DNA of 47,218 nucleotides from Parapedobacter tibetensis (GTDB lineage: Bacteria; Bacteroidota; Bacteroidia; Sphingobacteriales; Sphingobacteriaceae), in assembly GCF_024704835.1 (NCBI RefSeq), contig NZ_JAMXBE010000010.1, positions 169,096-216,313 of the forward strand, written 5' to 3'. The notes beneath the pieces are model-generated. The model saw nothing but the letters and a program-made list of their open reading frames with translations, was not told the DNA's origin and ran no database searches. The translations under genes and the position numbers were made by a program. Below are positions 24,984-32,838 of this stretch, in pieces. The number at the start of each line of letters is the position of its first letter. Position 1 is the stretch's first letter.

Positions 24984-27410
24984 TTAGAAGTTGTTAATGG
25001 TGTAATTAAGTTTCAAATAAAAAGCTCTTCCAGGTTTCTGTACACCGAAATTATCATAGACTTCTGCGTTAAATATGTTTTTGATATCCAGGCTGGCTAT
25101 AACTTTGCGATTAGGGAAGATGTAACTTGCCCCTACATTTTGCGCGTATTGTGCGGGGGTAATAAACCAATCGGATACCGGCCATATGGTTCTGAACGGA
25201 TGTACATAGCCTAATGTGTAAAATAAGTTTAACTCCGATGCCTGCTGAATGACGTCGTCAAGTCTGTAATGCGCGTTGCCATTGATGGTGAAAAATGGCT
25301 CATTGGGAATTTGTGTATTGTAATAGGTCATCCGTTGACCTGTGGCAGGGTCAAATTCCTGTTTAAATAACGAGTTGAATTTGGAGAAGTTGACCATAAG
25401 GGTCAGGTTATTCTGGTAGATATAAGATAGCTCGCCTTCGAAACCTAACGATTGGGCTAGACCAAGATTGATATATTGTGTCTCTTCTATTTCCTGATTG
25501 TTGAGCAGCTCATTGGTCCTTGGCATAATTCTGTCTTTTACATTACGCCAGAAGACATTGGTAGACAAGGATATTTTATGCTGGTCGAATTCGAACGTAC
25601 CGACTCTAAAACCTGCATTATAGTTGTCGCTTCGCTCGGGCTTTAGCGCAGGACTGGCCAGCACGTTTTGATCTGGACTCCCGAATATTTCATTGTCTCC
25701 AGGCATGCGCACCGCACGTTCTGCTGAGGTGATGATGATCATGCGGGGGAATAGCGAATAAGACGCAGCAAAACCATAACCCGTGTTGGACCGGTTATCG
25801 TGCACAACATCTTTTATAATAACGACTTGACCATCAACCTGCGAGCCGTTGTAAGCGATACTCGTTAAAGACTGCTGATAAATCTTGGCAAATAAATTTG
25901 TCCGCAATCTATTATTGAAGGTTTGCGCTTCGTAATTGAATGAAAGGACATTTTTTGACAAGTCATTCGAGTTCTTTAACGCACCGTCTCCAAGGGGATT
26001 TAATAAGTCATCGTCTTGTCTATCAACCGTATAGTAGATGTGGTTTACGGATATCCGATGCCCTGCTACCATATCATAACTTACATTGGACCTGATATTC
26101 GTAATTTGCCTATCGATATCCATCATGGTCGGAGCCGACCCTTGTTGCGCGCCGCCTAATCTTCGTATCGGGTTACCATTGAGATCGACACGAATATTGC
26201 CATCCCAATTATAGGCCCATGGAACGGTGTCTTGGATATACGTATTCCGATTGCCATATACCCCATTAACAGTCAGATTTAGTCCCTGGGTTAATAGATC
26301 GTTCTTGGTGTAATGCAAGTTGAGTACATGACCTTGGGCTTCCGAAGTTCTGCCCATGTAAGGTGTGCCCATGGTTTGCCCATGCTGAATTTCCTTATAG
26401 GAGTCAGCGATGTTATACCCGACTAAAAAGGCATCTGCCCATTTGACGTCAGTAAAGCCGAGTTCAAATCTTCCTCCGAAGGTGGTATATCCATCAAAAA
26501 ATCGCTTGGTTCGATAATTTCGGGTGACGATACCATTCGGTTCGATATACTTCGAAAATTTACCCCATTGCTCATAATCATTGTCGGTAGCCGTATAAAA
26601 ACCTGATACTTTGGCGGTGAATCCATTTTTAGCGTTGCGGTAATTGGCACTTAAATCTGATTGTAAGGTATTGAACGATCCATAGGATACCGAAGCCGTC
26701 ATGTTGTTGACCGTATTTCCTTTTTTCAATACGATATTAATCGCTCCGCCAAGTAAGTCTCCGGATAGATGCGCAGGCAAAACACCTTTATATACCTCTA
26801 TCCGGTCGATCATTGCCGGAGGGATATTGTTTAGATTAAATGACGAACCATACGTTGAAATTTCTATCCCGTCGATAAAAATACCGACGGACCTTCCGGT
26901 CATCCCATTGAGGTTGTATTGTACTTCAGAACCCAAACCTCCACTTTGCCGGACCCTAACGCCTACCGTTCTGTCCAATAATTCATTCGTTTGAATATTT
27001 CGGAGAGCAGCTTCTTTCGTTTCGATAACATTTACGGCAAATCCCTGGGTTTCGATTTCACGCTTTTCCGAACTCCGTACGACGGATGCTTCGGTCAATT
27101 GTGTAGACTCATTTCCCTTCGCGATAATGTTTTTGCGTTGGCGGACTTCATTTAACGTGACCCGAGCTTCTACGGGCTGTATCTCTAATGAAGTGACGAC
27201 CAACACATGGTCTCCGAATGGTATGGCGCTTAAGGAATAGCGACCGCGCTCGTCTGTCATTGTACCGATGTTGCCGGACTGTAAAATGACCGACGCCCCA
27301 ACAACGGGTTGCCCTGAAGATAACGTTACTGTTCCCCAAAGTTCGCCGTTTTGGGCGAGCGTCGTCAACGTGGAAAGGAACAAAATGGTAATAGATGATA
27401 GTAGCTTCAT
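24984..27410 (-). CDS. TonB-dependent receptor with carboxypeptidase-regulatory-like domain
   Basis: Outer-membrane receptor of 808 residues. Signal peptide (ITILFLSTLTTLAQ), then a beta-sandwich of about 80 residues (GELWGTVTLSSGQPVVGASV; TMTDERGRYSLSAIPFGD), a plug domain (QTNELLDRTVGVRVRQSGGL; IFIDGIEIS; RIEVYKGVLPAHLSGDLLGG) and a 22-strand type barrel ending in aromatic residues (GRAFYLKLNYTINNF). It has no SusC-like features, and with DUF4374, PepSY and AraC neighbours it most likely takes up a ferric siderophore or related iron complex. First gene of the three-gene unit; its start lies downstream of a shared divergent promoter region. Confidence 0.93.
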   Translation of the reverse strand: MKLLSSITILFLSTLTTLAQNGELWGTVTLSSGQPVVGASVILQSGNIGTMTDERGRYSLSAIPFGDHVLVVTSLEIQPVEARVTLNEVRQRKNIIAKGNESTQLTEASVVRSSEKREIETQGFAVNVIETKEAALRNIQTNELLDRTVGVRVRQSGGLGSEVQYNLNGMTGRSVGIFIDGIEISTYGSSFNLNNIPPAMIDRIEVYKGVLPAHLSGDLLGGAINIVLKKGNTVNNMTASVSYGSFNTLQSDLSANYRNAKNGFTAKVSGFYTATDNDYEQWGKFSKYIEPNGIVTRNYRTKRFFDGYTTFGGRFELGFTDVKWADAFLVGYNIADSYKEIQHGQTMGTPYMGRTSEAQGHVLNLHYTKNDLLTQGLNLTVNGVYGNRNTYIQDTVPWAYNWDGNIRVDLNGNPIRRLGGAQQGSAPTMMDIDRQITNIRSNVSYDMVAGHRISVNHIYYTVDRQDDDLLNPLGDGALKNSNDLSKNVLSFNYEAQTFNNRLRTNLFAKIYQQSLTSIAYNGSQVDGQVVIIKDVVHDNRSNTGYGFAASYSLFPRMIIITSAERAVRMPGDNEIFGSPDQNVLASPALKPERSDNYNAGFRVGTFEFDQHKISLSTNVFWRNVKDRIMPRTNELLNNQEIEETQYINLGLAQSLGFEGELSYIYQNNLTLMVNFSKFNSLFKQEFDPATGQRMTYYNTQIPNEPFFTINGNAHYRLDDVIQQASELNLFYTLGYVHPFRTIWPVSDWFITPAQYAQNVGASYIFPNRKVIASLDIKNIFNAEVYDNFGVQKPGRAFYLKLNYTINNF

Positions 27411-27450
27411 TTATTTTTCATCCCATTATTTATATATAGTCTAAATAATG

Positions 27451-27469
27451 TAAATTTGGCGCAAATATA
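27451..27469. promoter_or_regulatory. Divergent -7 elements for the TonB receptor and AraC genes
   Basis: Plus-strand TAAATTTG (27451-27458) and minus-strand TATATTTG (27469-27462) lie within 19 bases of each other. Both match TAnnTTTG and would give leaders of about 50 bases for the AraC gene (27518) and 45 for the receptor gene (27410). The two promoters would overlap. An 8-base palindrome GCGTACGC lies beside them at 27471-27478. Confidence 0.5.
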
Positions 27470-27517
27470 AGCGTACGCACAACTAGAATATTATAGTTAA
27501 CGGAATACAAATTATAA

Positions 27518-28528
27518 ATGGCGGAATTTTCGTTACAGTGTGATGAACTCACGCACGACCTATTAATAGATGGAGCTATCGATACAGTTGCACGGGGGGA
27601 CGGTAAAGTTACGGTAAGTCGTTTCGGCGTTTTCGGCTATTATCATTTCAGCACTTCGCATCCTTCCGGTTGCCATTGGCGTGTTTTGGAGCAATCGAGA
27701 CCGGAGATCCGCTTAATTTGCTTGTTACAGGGGCAAAATGCCCATGTGGGTTATGCAGGGAGTATGAGGGTGTTTTCGGTCGGAGAAAGCAATTGTTCAT
27801 TCGTAAAGGCGGGTTGCACTCAGGATATTACCATCGATAGTGAAGGAGGATGTGAGCTGTTTATGCTTGTCGTAGGACTTTCTGATATTTCTTTGCCTAT
27901 ATCAGGAAGCCAACCACATCTCCGTGATTTCCTGGAAGGAAATAAGTGTGCCTGGCTACTGGATGTGTGTAATTCGCCGCTGGACATCCGACAGACTGCC
28001 GTAATCCAACAAATATTGCATGAGAAGAAACCAGCGTATCTACAATCTGCCTACATGCAATTGAAACTTGCTGAGTTGTTCGTTTTGTTTTTGGAACAGG
28101 CTGATAGGTTTGATAGCAAACAGGCGCTGGCGCGACTGCGGCCGGACGAGTTAGACCGCATCCGCAAAGTCGGAACTATGCTGCATGATCATCCGGCTGA
28201 GGCCTATTCACTTGTTGGGCTTGCTCACGCCGTGGGTACGAATGAGGCGAGCCTGAAGAAGAACTTCAAAGCGGTTTACGGAACAACGGTATTTGGTTAC
28301 CTTACCGCATGTCGTATGGAGCGCGCCAAGATCTTGCTGGCCAATGGGCAATTGAAAGTGGCGGCGGTAGCGCAAGAAGTGGGGTATAAGTATGCATCTC
28401 ATTTTTCGTCAGCTTTTCGGAAATATTTCGGGTACCTCCCCAACAAAGTAATACGGAGAATGATTTTCGCAGCCTCATTTATTATTGCTGACGAACTGGA
28501 ATCGGTGTGTCTGTTATTGGCATTTTGA
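27518..28528 (+). CDS. AraC-family transcriptional regulator of the iron-uptake locus
   Basis: Cytoplasmic regulator of 336 residues. The N-terminal 200 residues are a PchR/AraC-like sensor region (FGYYHFSTSHPSGCHWRVLE; EIRLICLLQGQNAHVGYAG). The C-terminal region has two helix-turn-helix units: AYSLVGLAHAVGTNEASLKK and LKVAAVAQEVGYKYASHFSS, ending AFRKYFGYLPNKV. A 30-residue hydrophobic tail follows (IFAASFIIADELESVCLLLAF), longer than usual. In this phylum such regulators sit next to TonB receptors for siderophores and activate them when the ligand is present, so it probably controls the divergent operon. Confidence 0.93.
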   Translation: MAEFSLQCDELTHDLLIDGAIDTVARGDGKVTVSRFGVFGYYHFSTSHPSGCHWRVLEQSRPEIRLICLLQGQNAHVGYAGSMRVFSVGESNCSFVKAGCTQDITIDSEGGCELFMLVVGLSDISLPISGSQPHLRDFLEGNKCAWLLDVCNSPLDIRQTAVIQQILHEKKPAYLQSAYMQLKLAELFVLFLEQADRFDSKQALARLRPDELDRIRKVGTMLHDHPAEAYSLVGLAHAVGTNEASLKKNFKAVYGTTVFGYLTACRMERAKILLANGQLKVAAVAQEVGYKYASHFSSAFRKYFGYLPNKVIRRMIFAASFIIADELESVCLLLAF

Positions 28529-28552
28529 TAAGAGGTAGAAGCTAAATTCTCG

Positions 28553-28560
28553 TACCTTTG
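28553..28560 (+). promoter_or_regulatory. Candidate -7 element for the MATE gene
   Basis: TACCTTTG matches TAnnTTTG, 27 bases before the GTG start at 28588. A TTTG lies at 28524-28527 but at 25 bases, a longer gap than usual. Confidence 0.35.
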
Positions 28561-28587
28561 CCGCTCCTGTATTAAAAAGCAAACAAG

Positions 28588-29943
28588 GTGCGTCGAGGAT
28601 TCAGAGCATATAAACCCTATTATTGGAGTAGTTTGGTATTGGCTGGCCCGGTGGTTATTTCCCAGTTGGGACATACGCTGGTACATACGGCCGATAGTAT
28701 CGTGGTAGGGCAGTTTGCAGGCACGATACCCCTTGCCGCCGTGTCGCTGGTACATAGCGTCTTCATGATTGTGCTAGTCATCGGATTGGGCATTGCCTAT
28801 GGCCTCACACCATTGATTGCACAAGAAAACGGTAGAAAAAATTACGACGAATGCGGGGTGCTACTTTCCAATAGTTTATTGATTAATATCTTATCCGGTA
28901 TCTTACTGTTTTGCCTCGTATATTTTGGGTCGATGGTGGTGATAGACCACCTTGGCCAAGACCCGGCAGTCGTGCGCGAAGCCAAACCTTACCTGTTTAT
29001 CCTCAGTTTGTCGATCTTGCCCTTGATGGTGTTCAATGCCTTCAAACAGTTTGCGGAAGGACTTGGTTTTACTAAGCAGGCGATGAATATCACCATATGG
29101 GGTAATGTACTGAATGTGCTGTTGGCCATTGTCTTCGTGAAGGGGATGTTTGGCATAACCCCCATGGGGGTGAGCGGAGTGGGGTATAGTACCTTGATAG
29201 ACCGTTGTTTGATGGCGGTAGTGATGGGGTTTTATGTGTTCCATTCCGTCAACTTCAAACGATACTTGCCGCGGTTCAATATCATGCGCATCGATACGAA
29301 ACGGTGCTTGTCAATCTTGAAAATCGGAGCACCTGTAGCAATGCAGTATGTTTTTGAAATCGGTGCTTTTGCCGGGGCGGCCGTGATAGCGGGCACATTA
29401 GGTCCCAATGAACAAGCAGCTCATCAAGTGGCCATTACCTTGGCTGCCATGACCTATATGATGGCCAGTGGCATAGCTGCTGCTGCGACCATTAAAACAG
29501 GCAACAGCTTTGGGCAACGGAATTTTTTCCGTTTGAAGCGGTACGCGATTTCCAGTTACCATATCGTACTGGTTTTTATGGGAATATGTGCGCTGCTGTT
29601 TGCGCTATTGAATCAATATCTGCCATGGATTTTCACAAAGGATACCATAGTGATTGGTATTGCTGCTCAATTGCTAATCATTGCCGGGTTGTTCCAGCTT
29701 TTTGATGGCACCCAAGTAGTGGGCCTGGGTATATTGCGGGGAATGGGTGATGTAAACACGCCCACACTGATTACGTTTGTGGCTTATTGGGTAGTGGGGC
29801 TTCCTATAGCGTATTTATTGGGCATCGTGCTCCACTTCGGTGTGGAGGGGATATGGTATGGACTCACCTTGGGCCTGCTCACTTCTTCGGTATTGTTATA
29901 TATGCGATACCGACGGGTGGTGGGTAAGTTGAGTGGCGTTTGA
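28588..29943 (+). CDS. MATE-family multidrug/Na+ antiporter
   Basis: Inner-membrane exporter of 451 residues with 12 predicted helices, in the NorM-like MATE family. The opening PVVISQLGHTLVHTADSIVVGQFAG is the family's first helix and loop. The duplicated second half begins near LKIGAPVAMQYVFEIGAFAG, and AQLLIIAGLFQLFDGTQVVG with GILRGMGDVNTP are late MATE blocks. It starts with GTG; no upstream ATG fits. Such proteins export drugs or metabolites in exchange for H+ or Na+. The substrate cannot be told. It converges on the E2 gene across an inverted repeat. Confidence 0.93.
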   Translation: MRRGFRAYKPYYWSSLVLAGPVVISQLGHTLVHTADSIVVGQFAGTIPLAAVSLVHSVFMIVLVIGLGIAYGLTPLIAQENGRKNYDECGVLLSNSLLINILSGILLFCLVYFGSMVVIDHLGQDPAVVREAKPYLFILSLSILPLMVFNAFKQFAEGLGFTKQAMNITIWGNVLNVLLAIVFVKGMFGITPMGVSGVGYSTLIDRCLMAVVMGFYVFHSVNFKRYLPRFNIMRIDTKRCLSILKIGAPVAMQYVFEIGAFAGAAVIAGTLGPNEQAAHQVAITLAAMTYMMASGIAAAATIKTGNSFGQRNFFRLKRYAISSYHIVLVFMGICALLFALLNQYLPWIFTKDTIVIGIAAQLLIIAGLFQLFDGTQVVGLGILRGMGDVNTPTLITFVAYWVVGLPIAYLLGIVLHFGVEGIWYGLTLGLLTSSVLLYMRYRRVVGKLSGV

Positions 29944-29947
29944 GCTG

Positions 29948-30047
29948 GTTTCACGCAAAGCTTGCAAAGATGGGCGCAAAGTTCGCGAAGAAATCCATAC
30001 GCTTAGCGTTCTCTGCGTAAATTGCCTTGGCGTCCTTTGCGTGAAAC
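29948..30047. repeat. Intergenic element with 13-bp perfect terminal inverted repeats
   Basis: GTTTCACGCAAAG (29948-29960) and CTTTGCGTGAAAC (30035-30047) are perfect inverted copies around a 74-base interior that also carries CGCAAAG/CGCTAAG words on both arms. It fills the space between two convergent genes (MATE and E2) and can fold as a long imperfect hairpin. It contains no reading frame. A partial copy sits at 4424-4480. Confidence 0.6.
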
Positions 30048-30048
30048 A

Positions 30049-31365
30049 CTAAATTTCTCGGTTCACGTCCCAATTTTCCAAATAATCGGCTACACGTTTC
30101 ACAAACCGCCCGCCCAATGCACCATCCACCACACGGTGATCATACGACAAGGATAAGTACATCATATGCCGTATGCCGATCATGTCGCCGTATTCCGTTT
30201 CGATGACAGCTGGTTTCTTGGTGATGATGCCGACGGCCAATATAGCTACCTGGGGCTGGTTGATAATGGGGGTGCCCATGATATTGCCAAAAGCACCGAT
30301 ATTGGTGAGTGTGAAGGTGCCATCCTGTGTGTCGTCGGGCTTCAGCTTATTGGTTCGCGAACGGTTTGCTAAGTCGTTTACAGCTTTGCTCAGCCCAACG
30401 AGGCTCAACTGGTCGGCGTTCTTGATAACGGGTACAATAAGATTTCCGGAGGGTAGCGCCGCAGCCATACCGATGTTGATGCGCCGTTTTTTGATGATTT
30501 GTGTGCCATTTACCGAGACGTTGACCATGGGGAAATCCCGAAGGGCTTTGCTTACCGCTTCAACGAAAATGGGAGTAAAGGTGATTTTTTCGCCTTCCCG
30601 TTTTTCATAGGCAGCTTTTATCTTGTTACGCCAGTTGACCAAATTGGTCACGTCCGCTTCGACAAAGGAACATACATGCGGGGAAGTTTGTACGCTCATG
30701 ACCATATGGTCGGCGATTAACCGACGCATGCGGTCCATTTCAATGAGTTCGTCGGTGGGCGATACGATTACAGAGGCGGGTGGGGGTGCGATAGGTTGTT
30801 CGGCTTTTTCCGCGGGTATACCTGTTGGCGTTTTTTCCGATGCCTCATCGCTGTTCTTTGCTCCTACATAATCAAGTATGTCCTGTTTTGTCACACGGCC
30901 TTCATTGCCGGTGCCAGTAATAGTGTCTAATTCTTCAGGTGTAATCCCCTCTTCTGCGGCGATGCTCTTGACCAGTGGAGAGTAAAAGCGCGAATCCTGG
31001 CTTTTGGGCTGTTGCGCTGGCTCAGGTTCGTCCAGTTGTTCTATACCCGGGATGTCGTCTGTAGCGGGTTCTCCGATTATGATCTCATCGGGTTGTTCAG
31101 TAGGTTCAATGTTATCCTCATCGCCCTCAATTTCAATGGTGGCGATGACTTCCCCAACTTGGGCGATGGTATCCACGTTTATGAGCTGCTCCTTGAGTAT
31201 CCCTGAAACCGGAGAAGGGACATCGGAATCCACTTTGTCCGTGGCAATTTCCAACACCGGTTCATCCTCTTCAATGTGGTCGCCCGGTTGTTTCAACCAT
31301 TTTACTATCGTTGCTTCTGATACGCTTTCGCCCATCCGGGGTAGTTGTAAGTTGTATGTCGCCAT
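30049..31365 (-). CDS. 2-oxoacid dehydrogenase complex E2 (dihydrolipoamide acyltransferase)
   Basis: Cytoplasmic E2 component of 438 residues. The lipoyl domain carries the lipoylated lysine in EIATDKVDSDVP (Lys44). A Pro/Glu/Asp-rich linker leads to an E3-binding domain (YSPLVKSIAAEEGITPEELD; EGRVTKQDILDYV, about 128-168). A second linker is followed by the catalytic domain with the active-site motif SYDHRVVDG near residue 410. It transfers an acyl group to CoA within a pyruvate, 2-oxoglutarate or branched-chain complex. The length and single lipoyl domain fit the branched-chain or generic acyltransferase type; E1 and E3 genes are not adjacent. Confidence 0.95.
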   Translation of the reverse strand: MATYNLQLPRMGESVSEATIVKWLKQPGDHIEEDEPVLEIATDKVDSDVPSPVSGILKEQLINVDTIAQVGEVIATIEIEGDEDNIEPTEQPDEIIIGEPATDDIPGIEQLDEPEPAQQPKSQDSRFYSPLVKSIAAEEGITPEELDTITGTGNEGRVTKQDILDYVGAKNSDEASEKTPTGIPAEKAEQPIAPPPASVIVSPTDELIEMDRMRRLIADHMVMSVQTSPHVCSFVEADVTNLVNWRNKIKAAYEKREGEKITFTPIFVEAVSKALRDFPMVNVSVNGTQIIKKRRINIGMAAALPSGNLIVPVIKNADQLSLVGLSKAVNDLANRSRTNKLKPDDTQDGTFTLTNIGAFGNIMGTPIINQPQVAILAVGIITKKPAVIETEYGDMIGIRHMMYLSLSYDHRVVDGALGGRFVKRVADYLENWDVNREI

Positions 31366-31561
31366 AACGATTATTCGTGCTATTATTGAAAAGGCCCAAG
31401 TTACATAAATAATTGATTAAAAATAAAAGAACAGAATTTTATTTTGCACAATGGTATTTTTACATAATTTAATAGTTGTTATTAACCTTCATATGCCTGC
31501 TCTTCGGTTTATTTATGATTAAACCGCTTGGGTTTGGGTACCAGCCCAAGTGAGGCAAAAC

Positions 31562-32821
31562 CTATGAGGTTTTGAATGGGTTTTCGGCCATTAACATTTG
31601 CCAAAGCATGAATAGTGCAGCCATGGAGGTCCTTTCGATGTTGACGAGTCGGTCGTTGCCAAATTGATATTCCCGTGCAATCACACCTTTTTTGCCGGCC
31701 ACTGCAATCCACACGAGGCCGACCGGTTTTTCGGGCGTACCACCGTCGGGTCCGGCTATACCGCTTACGGCAATGGCATAGTCTGTTTTGAAGTTTGCTT
31801 GAGCACCTAATGCCATTTCTCGCACGGTTTCCTCGCTTACAGCACCATGGCGCTCAAGGGTTTGTTGTTTGACATCGAGCAATTTTATTTTCATAGCATT
31901 GGAATAGGTAACGGCGCCGCCCTCAAACATGGAGCTGCTTCCCGGAAGGGAAGTGATGAGACGGGCAATGTTGCCTCCTGTGCAGCTCTCGGCTGTGGCA
32001 AGGAGCAAGCCTTTCTGATTCATTATGCGCTTGATTACGGATTCCAATGTGGTGTCTTCATCGGCTATGAAGTGACCATCTATACGTTCTTTAAATTGGG
32101 CAGCAATGGCTTGCGTTTCGCGCTTCAAGGTATCCAAGTTATCGCCAATAGCGGTAAGCCTCAACCGCACAACACCGGGCTTAGGCAGGTAGGCGAGATG
32201 TATATGCGGTGGCAATGCCGCCTCAATATCGGCAATTTGCTTGGCAAGGAAAGATTCACCGATGCCACCGGTCAATAGGGTATGGTGCCACATGGGAAGC
32301 CTTCCTTCGAATAGCCGAAGGCGCGGGAGTACCCGTTCTTGCATGATATGCTTCATCTCGAAAGGTACGCCGGGCATAATAATGTATGTCTTTCCCTTAT
32401 GGGTGAGCCACATGCCGGGGGCAGTGCCCAGCTCATTGGACAATACTTCGCATTTGTCCAAGACATCGGCCTGCTGGCGATTCATTTCTAGCATGGGGCG
32501 GTTATAACGCCGGAAAATGGACTCGACATGGGCAAGCACGTTCGGATCGCGCCTGAAGCCGCAGTCAAAATAGGTGGCCATTGCCTGTTTACTCACGTCG
32601 TCTTTGGTAGGTCCTAATCCACCTGTGATCAAGATGATATCGGCCCTACCAGCAGCGAGTGTAAGCGCCACAATAATATCTGTCGGATGGTCTGCGACGG
32701 AGCTGACCTGTTTCACATGGATACCTTCGGCATTTAGTTGTTGAGCCATCCAGGCCGAGTTGGTATCTATAATCTGCCCGATGAGGATTTCGTCGCCTAT
32801 GGTAATGATTTCAGCTAACAT
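31562..32821 (-). CDS. cinA: CinA-family competence/damage-inducible protein (nicotinamide mononucleotide deamidase)
   Basis: Cytoplasmic protein of 419 residues with two domains. The N-terminal molybdopterin-binding-like domain begins MLAEIITIGDEILIGQIIDT and has the ITGGLGPTKDDVSKQA motif. The C-terminal CinA/PncC domain starts near residue 255 with LLATAESCTGGNIARLI and GAVTYSNAMK, then AIAVSGIAGPDGGTPEKPVG. Known members hydrolyse ADP-ribose and deamidate NMN to nicotinate mononucleotide, helping NAD recycling. It sits 17 bases after lptD on the same strand and may be co-transcribed with it. Confidence 0.96.
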   Translation of the reverse strand: MLAEIITIGDEILIGQIIDTNSAWMAQQLNAEGIHVKQVSSVADHPTDIIVALTLAAGRADIILITGGLGPTKDDVSKQAMATYFDCGFRRDPNVLAHVESIFRRYNRPMLEMNRQQADVLDKCEVLSNELGTAPGMWLTHKGKTYIIMPGVPFEMKHIMQERVLPRLRLFEGRLPMWHHTLLTGGIGESFLAKQIADIEAALPPHIHLAYLPKPGVVRLRLTAIGDNLDTLKRETQAIAAQFKERIDGHFIADEDTTLESVIKRIMNQKGLLLATAESCTGGNIARLITSLPGSSSMFEGGAVTYSNAMKIKLLDVKQQTLERHGAVSEETVREMALGAQANFKTDYAIAVSGIAGPDGGTPEKPVGLVWIAVAGKKGVIAREYQFGNDRLVNIERTSMAALFMLWQMLMAENPFKTS

Positions 32822-32838
32822 GGTTCTGATTTATGGTG

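Noticed and set aside
31509-31712. A short minus-strand frame past the end of cinA
   Set aside because: Most of it overlaps cinA in another frame. CinA ends normally after its last helix, so there is no sign of a frameshifted extension.
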